From NCBI RefSeq assembly GCF_002197685.1, contig NZ_NBBI01000002.1:558001-622000 (forward strand): a DNA stretch of 64,000 nt, written 5' to 3'. The translations under genes were made by a program, and so were the position numbers. Shown here piece by piece: positions 1 through 8,275 of the stretch. Under the pieces are notes generated by a model that did not search any database, had not been told where the DNA came from, and saw only the letters and a program-made list of their open reading frames with translations. This DNA is from Sphingomonas dokdonensis (GTDB lineage Bacteria > Pseudomonadota > Alphaproteobacteria > Sphingomonadales > Sphingomonadaceae). Position 1 is the first letter of the stretch; each line of letters begins with the position of its first letter.

Positions 1-410
1 AGCGCAAAGATATAGGTGCCGCGTGCGACGCAGGCGCAGGCGCGCGATTGCACCGTCGAAGTGCCGATCGTCTTGAACGACAGCCAGCGGAACAGCTCGC
101 CGAACCCCGGGATCATCTTGTCCGCCACCCGCTCCACCGCCTCGGGCGTCACGTCGCGCCCGGTCACGCCGGTGCCGCCGGTGGTGATGATGCAATCCAC
201 CGCCGCATCTTCGATCCAGGCATGCAGCTGCGCGACGATCGCATCGGCATCGTCGCGCAGGATCAGCCGGTCGGCCAGCACGTGGCCCGCCTCCTCCAGC
301 CGCGCGACCAGGGTATCGCCCGAACGATCCTCCGCCAGCCCGCGCGTGTCGGAAACGGTCAGCACGGCGATGCGCACGGGCAGGAAGGGGAGGGACTGGT
401 CGATCGGCAT
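1..410 (-). CDS. moaB: MoaB/MogA-family molybdenum cofactor biosynthesis protein, C-terminus cut by window edge
   Basis: The first 136 residues are present; MoaB proteins are usually about 170-180 residues, so the last fifth lies outside the window. The start of the fold is clear: hydrophobic strand [11 protein letters not shown] (13-23), then the ligand-binding loop TTGGTG (76-81) followed by GRDVTPEA (84-91), the signature of the molybdopterin-binding MoaB/MogA fold. The family adenylylates molybdopterin during Moco synthesis; whether this member is active or accessory cannot be told. It is the last visible gene of a minus-strand run, 31 bases after the crotonase gene. Confidence 0.9.
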   Translation of the reverse strand, partial: MPIDQSLPFLPVRIAVLTVSDTRGLAEDRSGDTLVARLEEAGHVLADRLILRDDADAIVAQLHAWIEDAAVDCIITTGGTGVTGRDVTPEAVERVADKMIPGFGELFRWLSFKTIGTSTVQSRACACVARGTYIFA

Positions 411-441
411 CTAGGTGCTATCGCCCCTTCATCGTGCGCGA

Positions 442-1140
442 TCAACGATAGCGTTGCGTGCCCGCCCGAAAACGTGCGCTGCCGAAACTGTCCTCGAACG
501 CGCGGCCATGCGCCGGGTCGGCGGGATCGCGCAGCATCGCCTTCAGCGTCCCGAGCGCCGCCGGATCATTGTCGGCGATCGTCGCCGCGACCGCCGCGCC
601 ATCGCCGATCACGTCGACCAGGCCGATGCGGTGCGCCTCCGCCGCGTCGATCGGCGTGGCCGTGTAGAGCAACCGCGCCGCCTGTCCCGGCCCGATCAGC
701 CGCTGCAAAAGGCCAAGGTCCTCCGCCGGATAGCCGATCCCCAGCCGCGCCGGCGGTAGCGCGAAGCTGGCGCCCGGCCCGGCGACCCGCAGGTCCACCG
801 CCAGCGCCAGCGCGACGCCGGCGCCGTGGCAACCCCCGTCGATCGCCGCCACCACCGGCATCGGCAACGCAGCGATCGCGTCGACCGCCGCGCGCAGCGC
901 CAGGCGGAACGGCGCGCGGGCCTCCACGTCCTCGGCGAGGGATGCGATCTCGCTGAGGTCCGCCCCGGCCGAAAACGTGCCCGGCACGGCCGATTGGAGC
1001 AGCACCACGGCCACGTCATCGCCGATCGTACCAACCATATCGGCCAGCGCGCGCCAATGCGCCATGCCCATCGCGTTGCGCCGCTCGGGGCGGTTCAGCG
1101 TCAGCCGGGCGATCGGCCCGTCGCGCTCCAGCGTGATCAC
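442..1140 (-). CDS. Crotonase-superfamily protein lacking the usual catalytic glutamates
   Basis: A 232-residue crotonase-fold protein. The start chosen is a GTG that overlaps the ispE stop (GTGA), giving VITLERDGPIARLTLNRPER at the N-terminus; a second GTG 27 bases upstream is possible. Oxyanion-hole loops are visible as FSAGADLSEI (57-66) and GGCHGAGVALALAVDLRVA (102-120). The two glutamates that act in enoyl-CoA hydratases, expected near residues 108-110 and 128-131, are not there: the loops read GAGVA and ALPPARLG. The family's acyl-CoA binding is therefore likely, but ordinary hydratase activity is doubtful. It may be an isomerase, hydrolase or degenerate member. It sits between ispE and moaB in one apparent operon. 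Confidence 0.8.
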   Translation of the reverse strand: MITLERDGPIARLTLNRPERRNAMGMAHWRALADMVGTIGDDVAVVLLQSAVPGTFSAGADLSEIASLAEDVEARAPFRLALRAAVDAIAALPMPVVAAIDGGCHGAGVALALAVDLRVAGPGASFALPPARLGIGYPAEDLGLLQRLIGPGQAARLLYTATPIDAAEAHRIGLVDVIGDGAAVAATIADNDPAALGTLKAMLRDPADPAHGRAFEDSFGSARFRAGTQRYR

Positions 1141-1997
1141 GACAGCGACGTGGCGAGTAGCCACCACGCCGGCGCCGCCGCGCGCACCGTGGCGGCCGCA
1201 CGATCGCGACTCTCCGCCGTGTCGAACAAGGCAAAGCAGGTCGCGCCGGAGCCGGACATGCGCGCCAGCGTTACGCCGGGCTGTCCCGCCAAAAGGGTAA
1301 TCACGTCGTCGATCACCGGCGCCACGGCGCGGGCTGGCGGCTCGAGATCGTTACGCCCGCCTTCCGGATCGCTCGGGTCCAGCGCGCCGCGATCGACGCC
1401 GTCCCAGCCCGAAAAGACTGCGGCGGTTGATACGCCCACACCGGGGTTGACCAGCAACACCGGCGTTCCCTCGCGATCCGCCAAAGGCACCAGCGCATCG
1501 CCCTTGCCGGTGCCCAGCGCGGTGCGCCCGACCAAGCAGGCGGGCACATCCGCCCCCAAGCCTGCGGATAGGGCGAACAGCCGCGCATCGTTCGCCGCGA
1601 TGCCGTGCATGCGCGCCAGCGCCCGCAGCGTCGCCGCCGCGTCCGCCGATCCACCCCCGATGCCGGAGGCGACCGGCAGGTTCTTCTCCAGCGTGATCCG
1701 GTACCGATCCTCGATGGCGAAGCGGCCGCGAAAGCCGTTCAGCGCACGGATCACCAGATTGTCGGGGTCGACAGCGTCACCGGCGGCGCCAGCAGGCGAG
1801 CCAAGCGCGGCCGCGAACGGCCCGGTGATGCTCAGCGCGTCCTGCGCCGCCGGTCGGACGGTGATCACATCGCCGTCGCGGCAAAAGGCGAACAGCGTCT
1901 CGATATCGTGATATCCGTCGGCGCGCCGGCGCCGCACGTGCAGCGCAAGGTTCAGCTTGGCGGGTGCCAGCTCCACCGTCTCCACGTCGTCGGTCAT
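1137..1997 (-). CDS. ispE: 4-diphosphocytidyl-2-C-methyl-D-erythritol kinase
   Basis: IspE phosphorylates CDP-methylerythritol in the non-mevalonate (MEP) isoprenoid pathway, in the cytoplasm. The 286 residues match the family length. GHMP-kinase motifs are in order: APAKLNLALHV (11-21, with the catalytic-type lysine 14), RRADGYHDIETLF (24-36), the ATP loop LPVASGIGGGSADA (107-120), GADVPACL (148-155, aspartate 150) and the C-terminal MSGSGATCFALF. The ATG overlaps the stop of the upstream TPR gene (ATGA), and its own stop overlaps the crotonase GTG, so three genes appear translationally coupled. Function is secure from the motifs. Confidence 0.95.
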   Translation of the reverse strand: MTDDVETVELAPAKLNLALHVRRRRADGYHDIETLFAFCRDGDVITVRPAAQDALSITGPFAAALGSPAGAAGDAVDPDNLVIRALNGFRGRFAIEDRYRITLEKNLPVASGIGGGSADAAATLRALARMHGIAANDARLFALSAGLGADVPACLVGRTALGTGKGDALVPLADREGTPVLLVNPGVGVSTAAVFSGWDGVDRGALDPSDPEGGRNDLEPPARAVAPVIDDVITLLAGQPGVTLARMSGSGATCFALFDTAESRDRAAATVRAAAPAWWLLATSLS

Positions 1998-3646
1998 GGG
2001 CGCGGCGCCGGGCCGTTTGCGATCTTTGCCGCCAACCGCGCCGCCTCGTCGGGCTCTGCCGCCACCTTGGCCGCGCGCCAGGCGTAGCGCGCGTCGAAAC
2101 GCCGGCCGAGCGCCCAATAGACGTCGCCAAGATGCTCGTTCACCTCCTGATCGACCGGCGAGGCAGCCGCCGCTTGCTCGATCAGCGGCAGTGCGCGCCT
2201 GGGCTCGTTTGACAGGAAATAGGCCCAGCCGAGCGAATCGGTGATCGCCGCATCCTCGGGTCGCAGCCGACGCGCCTTCTCCAGCATCGCCTGCGCCGGG
2301 GCGACCGGCTCGCCATGGACGATCTGCGCATAGCCGAGATAGTTGAGCGCCAGCGGCTCGTCGGGTGCCAGCCGCACCGCTTCGGCCAGCGCGCGGCGCG
2401 CCTGCGGCCAATCGCCCGCCTCGTCCAGCGCGGCGCCATATTGCATCCACGCCGACCACTCCGCTCTGTCCCCGGCCTGATCGATGATCCGGCGGTAAAG
2501 CGGCGCCGCCGCGGCCGGCCGGTCGGCACTGGCGAGCAGATCGGCATAGCGTTGCAGGTCATCGGCCCGGTCGCTTTTCGCCAGCACCGCGGCCTGGGCC
2601 AAGGCCTCGTCCATGCGATCGGCGCCCGCCAGGATCTGTACCCGGCCGCCGCGCGCCGCCGCGGCATAGGGGCTGTTGTCGCCCACCGCCTCTAACGTCG
2701 CTAGCGCCCGCACCGTCTCACCCGATCGACCCAGCGAATAGCCGAGCAGCAGCCGCGCGCGGTCGTTCGCCGGGTCGGCGACCACCGCCGCCTGCGCCAT
2801 CGCAAGCGGCAGCGGCCCGGGCGGGCCGGCGATCAGATCGGTCACCACGCGCGTCAGCAGCGCCGACACGCCAAAGCCCAGCGTCGGCTTGCTGCCATCG
2901 CCCGGCCGCGCGCGCATCGCCGCGATGGCCGGCGCATCGCCGACCAGCAAGGTGCGCGCCTCGGCCGTCTTGTTCATGCCGACCAGCAGCCGCGCGGCGA
3001 TGATCCGCAGATCCTCGCTCGCCTGGCCGTTGCCTAGTATGGCGCGCAGCGTGGCCATGCCTTCGCGAACATGGCCCTGCGCGATGAGGATCAGCGCGCG
3101 CGTCTCGCTGGCGAAGCGGCGCGCCACCGGATCGTCGCGCGTGGCGGCGAGCAGCGGCAGCGGATCGCGCCCGCCCGCCAGCGCCGCCCAGGCGGCGAGC
3201 GACGAGGAAAGCACCGCCAACTGCCCCTTGCCGATCCGCGCGATCGCGGCGTCCGCTGCCGCCGCATCGTCATGCACGGCTGCGCTGGCGAGGATCAGCA
3301 GGTCCGCATCGGGCGGCGCCGCCTGGCCGAGCGCGCTGATGGTGGAAAAGGCAAGCGAGAGGTCGCCCGCCGCCACCGCCTGGCGATAGGCGTAAGCGGC
3401 GACGCGCGTGTCGCCCGGCGCCGCTGCCAGCGCATCGGCGTAGCGCCGCGCCGCCAGCGCCGCCGCGCCATCGGCGTCCGCGGCGCGCGCCTGCATGTAC
3501 GCCAGCAGGTCGGGCGTTTTCGCCACCGCCGGCACGGGGGCGAGCAGGCCCAGGGCGGCGAGCGCGACCGTCAGGCGGAAAGTGGCGCGGCCGCCGGAAC
3601 GGCCGCCGCGCGCACCGGTAGCAAGGGCGGGTGCGGGGCGTCGCAC
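1994..3646 (-). CDS. Exported tetratricopeptide-repeat protein
   Basis: About 550 residues. The start chosen is GTG seven bases after the ETF-QO stop; another GTG 33 bases upstream would overlap that gene. The N-terminus is an arginine-rich region followed by a hydrophobic stretch LTVALAALGLLAPVPAVA (25-42) with an AVA-K cleavage site, so a Sec signal peptide is likely. The rest is helical repeat, with TPR-like segments such as ALNYLGYAQIVHGEPVA and AITDSLGWAYFLSNEPRRAL near the C-terminus. The family is a protein-protein interaction scaffold; no partner can be named. It is coupled to ispE by ATGA. The extreme Ala/Arg/Asp composition is typical of this genome's coding style. Confidence 0.85.
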   Translation of the reverse strand: MRRPAPALATGARGGRSGGRATFRLTVALAALGLLAPVPAVAKTPDLLAYMQARAADADGAAALAARRYADALAAAPGDTRVAAYAYRQAVAAGDLSLAFSTISALGQAAPPDADLLILASAAVHDDAAAADAAIARIGKGQLAVLSSSLAAWAALAGGRDPLPLLAATRDDPVARRFASETRALILIAQGHVREGMATLRAILGNGQASEDLRIIAARLLVGMNKTAEARTLLVGDAPAIAAMRARPGDGSKPTLGFGVSALLTRVVTDLIAGPPGPLPLAMAQAAVVADPANDRARLLLGYSLGRSGETVRALATLEAVGDNSPYAAAARGGRVQILAGADRMDEALAQAAVLAKSDRADDLQRYADLLASADRPAAAAPLYRRIIDQAGDRAEWSAWMQYGAALDEAGDWPQARRALAEAVRLAPDEPLALNYLGYAQIVHGEPVAPAQAMLEKARRLRPEDAAITDSLGWAYFLSNEPRRALPLIEQAAAASPVDQEVNEHLGDVYWALGRRFDARYAWRAAKVAAEPDEAARLAAKIANGPAPRP

Positions 3647-3653
3647 CGCCGTC

Positions 3654-5312
3654 TCACATGTTCGGATAGTTCGGCCCACCGCCGCCCTCGGGCACCACCC
3701 AGTTGATGTTCTGCGTCGGGTCCTTGATGTCGCACGTCTTGCAATGGACGCAATTCTGCGCGTTGATCACGAACTTCGGATCGCCCGTTTCCTCGCCGAC
3801 GATCTCGTACACGCCCGCCGGGCAGTAACGCTGCGCCGGCTCGTCGTAGAGCGGCAGGTCGTATTCGACCGGCACGTCCGGGTCCTTCAGCGTCAGGTGG
3901 ACCGGCTGGTCCTCCTCGTGATTGGTGTTCGACAGGAATACCGAGGACAGGCGATCGAACGTCAGCACGCCGTCGGGCTTCGGATAATCGATCTTCTTCG
4001 CCAGATCCTTGCGCCAAAGCGTGTCGTGGTCGGCATGCTGCTTCATGGTCAGCGGCCATTTCAGGCCGAAATGCTCCATCCACATCGCGATGCCGGCAAT
4101 GCCCGATCCCAGGAAGTCGCCGAACTTCTTCACCAGCGGCGCGACGTTGCGGACGATCGACAGCTCCTTCTTCACCCAAGACGCCTCGAACGCGGCGGGG
4201 TAGGCGGTCAGCTCGTCGCTCTGGCGCTGCGACAGGATCGCGTCGGCGGCGGCCTCGGCGGCCATCATGCCGCTCTTCATCGCGGTATGCGTGCCCTTGA
4301 TCCGCGGCACGTTAAGGAATCCGGCGCTGTCGCCGATCAGCGCGCCGCCCGGGAAGACCAGCTTGGGGATCGACTGCAAGCCGCCATCGCTGATCGCGCG
4401 CGCGCCATAGCTCACGCGCTTGCCGCCCTTGAGCAGCGCCGCAATCTCCGGGTGCGTCTTCCAGCGCTGCATTTCCATGAACGGAAAGACGTGCGGGTTG
4501 GAATAGTTCAGCCAGGTGACGAGGCCAAGGCTCACCTGGCCGTTCGCCTGGTGATAGATCCAGCCGCCGCCGTTGGTCTCGCTTTCGCTCAGCGGCCAGC
4601 CTTGCGTGTGGATCACCTTGCCCGGCTCGTGCAGCGCGGGATCGATGTCCCACAATTCCTTGATGCCCAGGCCATAGGACTGCGGGTCGCAATCGGCGCG
4701 CAGGTCAAAGATGCGCATCAGCTCCTTTGACAGGTGCCCGCGGCATCCCTCGGAGAAGAAGGTGTATTTGGCGTGCAGCTCGAGGCCGGGCTGATAATCG
4801 GGCTTGTGCGTGCCGTCGCGCGCCACGCCCATGTCGCCGGTCGCGACGCCCTTCACGCTGCCGTCCTCGTTGAACAGGATCTCGGCCGCGGCGAAGCCGG
4901 GGAAGATCTCGACGCCCAGCTCCTCGGCCTTGCCCGCGAGCCAGCGGCACAGATTGCCCAGGCTGCCCGTGTAGGTGCCCTTGTTGTGCATGAACGAGGG
5001 GGTGACGAAATGCGGCATGTTGAACTTGCCGCCCTTGCTCAGCACCCAATGGATGTTCTGCGTCACCGGCACTTCGGCCAGCGGGCAGCCGTCATCGCGC
5101 CAGTCCGGCAGCAACTCGTCCAGGCTCTTGGGGTCGATCACCGCCCCCGACAGAATGTGCGCGCCGACCTCGCTGCCCTTTTCGAGCACGCAGACCGAAA
5201 TGTCGGCTTCCTTTTCCGCTGCGAGCTGTTTCAGCCGGATCGCCGCGCTGAGGCCGGCCGGCCCCGCGCCCACGATCACAACATCATACGGCATCGACTC
5301 GCGTTCGCTCAT
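3654..5312 (-). CDS. Electron transfer flavoprotein-ubiquinone oxidoreductase (ETF-QO)
   Basis: Passes electrons from reduced ETF (fed by acyl-CoA and amino-acid dehydrogenases) to ubiquinone at the inner membrane. The 552 residues fit the family. The N-terminus has the FAD dinucleotide fold YDVVIVGAGPAGLSAAIRL (9-27), and the C-terminus has the [4Fe-4S] cysteines 497, 521, 524 and 527 in CPAG...NCVHCKTCDIKDP, followed by the family ending NWVVPEGGGGPNYPNM. The start MSERESMPYD is chosen because GGAGAGAAG lies just upstream; longer in-frame starts lack this. It is first in a minus-strand run with the TPR gene and ispE, and is divergent from the UDG-like gene across 125 bp. It fits the beta-oxidation genes further along the window. 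Confidence 0.96.
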   Translation of the reverse strand: MSERESMPYDVVIVGAGPAGLSAAIRLKQLAAEKEADISVCVLEKGSEVGAHILSGAVIDPKSLDELLPDWRDDGCPLAEVPVTQNIHWVLSKGGKFNMPHFVTPSFMHNKGTYTGSLGNLCRWLAGKAEELGVEIFPGFAAAEILFNEDGSVKGVATGDMGVARDGTHKPDYQPGLELHAKYTFFSEGCRGHLSKELMRIFDLRADCDPQSYGLGIKELWDIDPALHEPGKVIHTQGWPLSESETNGGGWIYHQANGQVSLGLVTWLNYSNPHVFPFMEMQRWKTHPEIAALLKGGKRVSYGARAISDGGLQSIPKLVFPGGALIGDSAGFLNVPRIKGTHTAMKSGMMAAEAAADAILSQRQSDELTAYPAAFEASWVKKELSIVRNVAPLVKKFGDFLGSGIAGIAMWMEHFGLKWPLTMKQHADHDTLWRKDLAKKIDYPKPDGVLTFDRLSSVFLSNTNHEEDQPVHLTLKDPDVPVEYDLPLYDEPAQRYCPAGVYEIVGEETGDPKFVINAQNCVHCKTCDIKDPTQNINWVVPEGGGGPNYPNM

Positions 5313-5437
5313 TCTTCTCTCCATCTGCCAACCCGCCCATCGCCCCCGCAGTCGGGCGCATGCCGGCAACGTTCCGTCCCCTGTGGCTGTCCAGTGAATT
5401 GACCGCCACGTCAACCATCAGGCTTAAGTGGGTGCAC

Positions 5438-6193
5438 ATGGGGGCAGATTTAACCATCGACTGGCGACAAGCCGCGGCAAGCGCCATGGAATGGTGGCGC
5501 GACGCCGGCGTTGACGTGCTGGTCGGCGACGAGCCGTTCGACTGGCTCGCGCCCGAGCCGGCCGACCAGGTCGTGGCGCTGCCCCCCCCGTCCCACGCAC
5601 CAGCGGCAGCGCCCGCCGCCCCGGCGCCAGCGATCCCCGGCGAGACGCTGCCCGGAACGATGGCCGAGCTGCTCGCCTGGCGTATCGGGGCATCCGCGCC
5701 AGAGGCGGGGTGGAACACCGCATTGGTGCCAGCGACCGGCCCGGCGGATGCCGACCTGATGATCCTGATCGACTGTCCGGAGCGCGACGCGGCCGATTCG
5801 TTGCTTGGCGGTGCGGCGGGGCGCCTGTTCGACCGCATGCTCGCCGCGATCGGCCGCAGCCGCGCGGACGTGCACCTCGCCAGCCTGTGCGCCGCGCGTC
5901 CCGCCGCCGGGCGTCTCCCGCGCGACATGGAGGCGCGGCTCGCCGAAATCGCACGCCATCACGTTGGCCTGGCCGCGCCAAAACGCCTTCTCGTGATGGG
6001 CGATGCGGCGAGCCGTGCGATCTTGTCGGCGAACGTCATCGAGGCACGCGGACGTTTGCACCCTTTTAACCATAAGGCTGACACTCAGAGCCAGGTCGTG
6101 GCGAGCTTCCATCCGCGCATGCTGCTGGAGCGTCCCGTCCTGAAGGCTGAGGCTTGGAGAGATCTGCAAATGTTGATGGGGGGATCGAAGTGA
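5438..6193 (+). CDS. Uracil-DNA glycosylase-superfamily protein, divergent
   Basis: 251 residues. The N-terminal third has acidic and Pro/Ala-rich linker sequence after WRQAAASAMEWWRDAGVDV; the C-terminal two thirds look like the UDG fold: ADLMILIDCPERD (first loop), a GAAGRLFDRMLAAIGRSR helix, LASLCAARPAAGRLP, LLVMGDAASRAIL, and ASFHPRMLLERP as the C-terminal HP loop. Family-4 enzymes normally have GExPG-type first loops and four cluster cysteines; only two cysteines are obvious here. Repair activity is therefore uncertain. The start MGADLTIDW is the last ATG before the conserved part. Its stop overlaps the GTG of the next gene (GTGA), an odd pairing of a DNA-repair fold with a cell-wall enzyme. 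Confidence 0.72.
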   Translation: MGADLTIDWRQAAASAMEWWRDAGVDVLVGDEPFDWLAPEPADQVVALPPPSHAPAAAPAAPAPAIPGETLPGTMAELLAWRIGASAPEAGWNTALVPATGPADADLMILIDCPERDAADSLLGGAAGRLFDRMLAAIGRSRADVHLASLCAARPAAGRLPRDMEARLAEIARHHVGLAAPKRLLVMGDAASRAILSANVIEARGRLHPFNHKADTQSQVVASFHPRMLLERPVLKAEAWRDLQMLMGGSK

Positions 6194-7995
6194 GCCGCGT
6201 GTTGCTTGCCGCCGTGAGTGTTGCCGCGATGACACCTGCGCTTGCCGCAGCCGAGCCGCCGGCCGCCGCCAAGGCGAGCGCCGCCCGCCCTGCGCTGCCC
6301 ACGCAGCTCTCCGCCGAGCAGCGCACGCAGTATCGCGCCGTCTTTGCCGCAATTCGCGAAAGTCGCTGGCAGGATGCGCAGCTCAGCCTCGATGCCATGC
6401 CTACCGGCCCGCTGCACAGCTATGCCCGCGCCGAGCTTTACACCGCCAAGGGCTCGCCGCGCGTCGAGATGGAGCCGCTGGTCCGCTTGCTGACCGAGGC
6501 ACCCGAGCTGCCGCAGGCCGAGACGATCGCCCGCCTCGCCAAGTCGCGCGGCGCCGCCGACCTGCCGAGCCTGCCCGAGCAGCAGCGGCTCGTCTGGCAG
6601 GACGGCGCCCCGATCCGCGTGCGTGCCAAGGCGACCCGCAGCGACGCCATCGCCGCCGAGCTCGCCGATCGCATGCAGCCCTATGTGAAGGGCGACATGG
6701 GGCGCGAAGCAGAGTCGCTGCTCGATTCGACCAGTGGACTGACACCCGAAGCGACCACCGAATGGCAGTCGCGCGTCGCCTGGATCTATTTCCTGCAGGG
6801 CCGCGACGATGATGCCCGCCGTCTCGGCGCCAAGGCCGCGCAGGGGCAGGGCGACTGGGCCACCCACGCGCGCTGGACGGGTGCGCTCGCCGCTTGGCGG
6901 CAGAATGATTGCGCCGCGGCCGGCGAGGGTTTCCAGGACGTCGCCGCGCGCGCCGGCGATACCGACATGCGCGCTGCCGGGCTCTACTGGGCGAGCCGCG
7001 CCGACATGACCTGCGGCCGTCCCGATCGCATCGAGGCGCGGCTGCGCAACGCGTCGCAATATGGCGAAACCTTCTACGGCCAGCTCGCCCGCCAGTCGCT
7101 CGGCATGCAGACCAGCGCGGTGAAGCCGCAGAAGGTGACCAGCGATTGGGCCACGCTGGAGCGTCGCCCCAACGTCCGCGTCGCCGCCGCACTCGCCGAG
7201 ATCGGCGAGCTCGACGCCGCCGATGACGTCATCCGCCAGCAGGCGAAGATCGGCCCGGCCAACGAATTCGCCAGCCTGATGCGCGTCACTGAGCAGATGG
7301 ATCTGCCCGCCAGCGTCGTGTGGCTCGCACACAATTGCCCGCGCGGCTTCGTCGCCACCGCCGAAACACGCTACCCGACGCCGAACTGGACGCCCGACAC
7401 GGGGTGGCGGATCGACAAGGCGCTGGTCTACGCCCACACGCTCCAGGAATCGGGCTTCCGCAACAAGGTCGTCTCGCCTGCCGGCGCCTACGGCCTCATG
7501 CAGATCATGCCCGCCGCCGCCACCGATTACATGCGCGAACGCGGCGTCTCGGTCGACAAATCGGCGCTGACGCGTCCGTCGACCAACATCGACATTGGCC
7601 AGCGCCACCTCGAAAAGCTGCGCGACATGGGCCTGACCCAGGGCCTGCTGCCCAAGGTGATCGCGGCCTACAACGCTGGGCCGAAGCCGGTCGGCGAGTG
7701 GAACTCGATCGTCCGCGATAACGGCGATCCGCTGCTCTACATCGAAAGCATCCCCTATTGGGAAACGCGCGGCTACGTCGTTACCGTGCTGCGCAATTAC
7801 TGGATGTACGAGGGGCAGACCGGCCGCAAACAGTCGGTCAGCCGCTCAGCGCTCGCCCAGGGCATGTGGCCGCGCTTCCCCGGCATGAAGGGCGACCCCG
7901 CGATCCGCGTCGCCAATCGCCCGGCGCCCAACACCGTTGCCGCCAACGCCGTCGTCTCGCCGGCCAGCACCACCACGGTAACGAGCGCACCCTGA
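6190..7995 (+). CDS. Soluble lytic murein transglycosylase (Slt-type)
   Basis: Cleaves peptidoglycan between MurNAc and GlcNAc with 1,6-anhydro ring formation, in the periplasm. 601 residues with GTG start coupled to the upstream stop. The signal peptide VSRVLLAAVSVAAMTPALAAA is followed by a long alpha-helical superhelix region and then the SLT catalytic domain: HTLQESGF with catalytic-type glutamate 420, SPAGAYGLMQIMPAAA, and AAYNAGPKPVGEW. The layout and length are those of Slt70-like enzymes. The tail after the SLT domain is Ala/Val/Thr-rich and probably flexible. Two short palindromes follow the stop. Confidence 0.93.
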   Translation: MSRVLLAAVSVAAMTPALAAAEPPAAAKASAARPALPTQLSAEQRTQYRAVFAAIRESRWQDAQLSLDAMPTGPLHSYARAELYTAKGSPRVEMEPLVRLLTEAPELPQAETIARLAKSRGAADLPSLPEQQRLVWQDGAPIRVRAKATRSDAIAAELADRMQPYVKGDMGREAESLLDSTSGLTPEATTEWQSRVAWIYFLQGRDDDARRLGAKAAQGQGDWATHARWTGALAAWRQNDCAAAGEGFQDVAARAGDTDMRAAGLYWASRADMTCGRPDRIEARLRNASQYGETFYGQLARQSLGMQTSAVKPQKVTSDWATLERRPNVRVAAALAEIGELDAADDVIRQQAKIGPANEFASLMRVTEQMDLPASVVWLAHNCPRGFVATAETRYPTPNWTPDTGWRIDKALVYAHTLQESGFRNKVVSPAGAYGLMQIMPAAATDYMRERGVSVDKSALTRPSTNIDIGQRHLEKLRDMGLTQGLLPKVIAAYNAGPKPVGEWNSIVRDNGDPLLYIESIPYWETRGYVVTVLRNYWMYEGQTGRKQSVSRSALAQGMWPRFPGMKGDPAIRVANRPAPNTVAANAVVSPASTTTVTSAP

Positions 7996-8004
7996 GCGCC
8001 GGTC

Positions 8005-8103
8005 ATCCCGGACCTGATCCGGGATCCAACCCACCACGCGCGCTGCCGTCCGTTGCGGCGCGTCGACCGACCCACAATCGTCATGCCGGGCCCGTCCCGG
8101 CAT
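8005..8103. repeat. Two dispersed palindromic repeats after the transglycosylase gene
   Basis: The first is ATCCCGGA-cctga-TCCGGGAT (8005-8025), ten bases after the stop codon. The second is ATGCCGGG-cccgt-CCCGGCAT (8083-8103). Both are perfect 8-bp stems with 5-base loops and share the flank GTCAT. Related copies occur at 26039-26059 and, degenerate, at 26118-26145. They resemble REP-type intergenic palindromes; the first is well placed to protect or end the upstream mRNA. No T-tract follows. Confidence 0.75.
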
Positions 8104-8185
8104 CCACCCATCCACAGACCGACCGATCACCATAAGTGCGCAACTTCCGCCGCGCGCCCGCACAAGCCGTCTACAAAAATCCTAC

Positions 8186-8200
8186 GTTCCCCACTTGTTC
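8186..8200 (+). promoter_or_regulatory. LexA/SOS box upstream of recA
   Basis: GTTCCCCACTTGTTC is a perfect GTTC-N7-GTTC direct repeat, the operator form recognised by alphaproteobacterial LexA. It lies 75 bases before the recA start, suitable for repression of the recA promoter and induction on DNA damage. Identification rests on the exact consensus and location. Confidence 0.88.
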
Positions 8201-8275
8201 CAACAGAACAAATGCAATACGTACGCTTCACGCGTTGAACGGTTCGCGCGCTTGCTCTAGCGAAAGGGCTTCCTC

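Noticed and set aside
7797-8163. Short minus-strand frames containing peptide from the palindromes
   Set aside because: The shared peptide comes from the repeats themselves; such frames appear wherever these palindromes occur.
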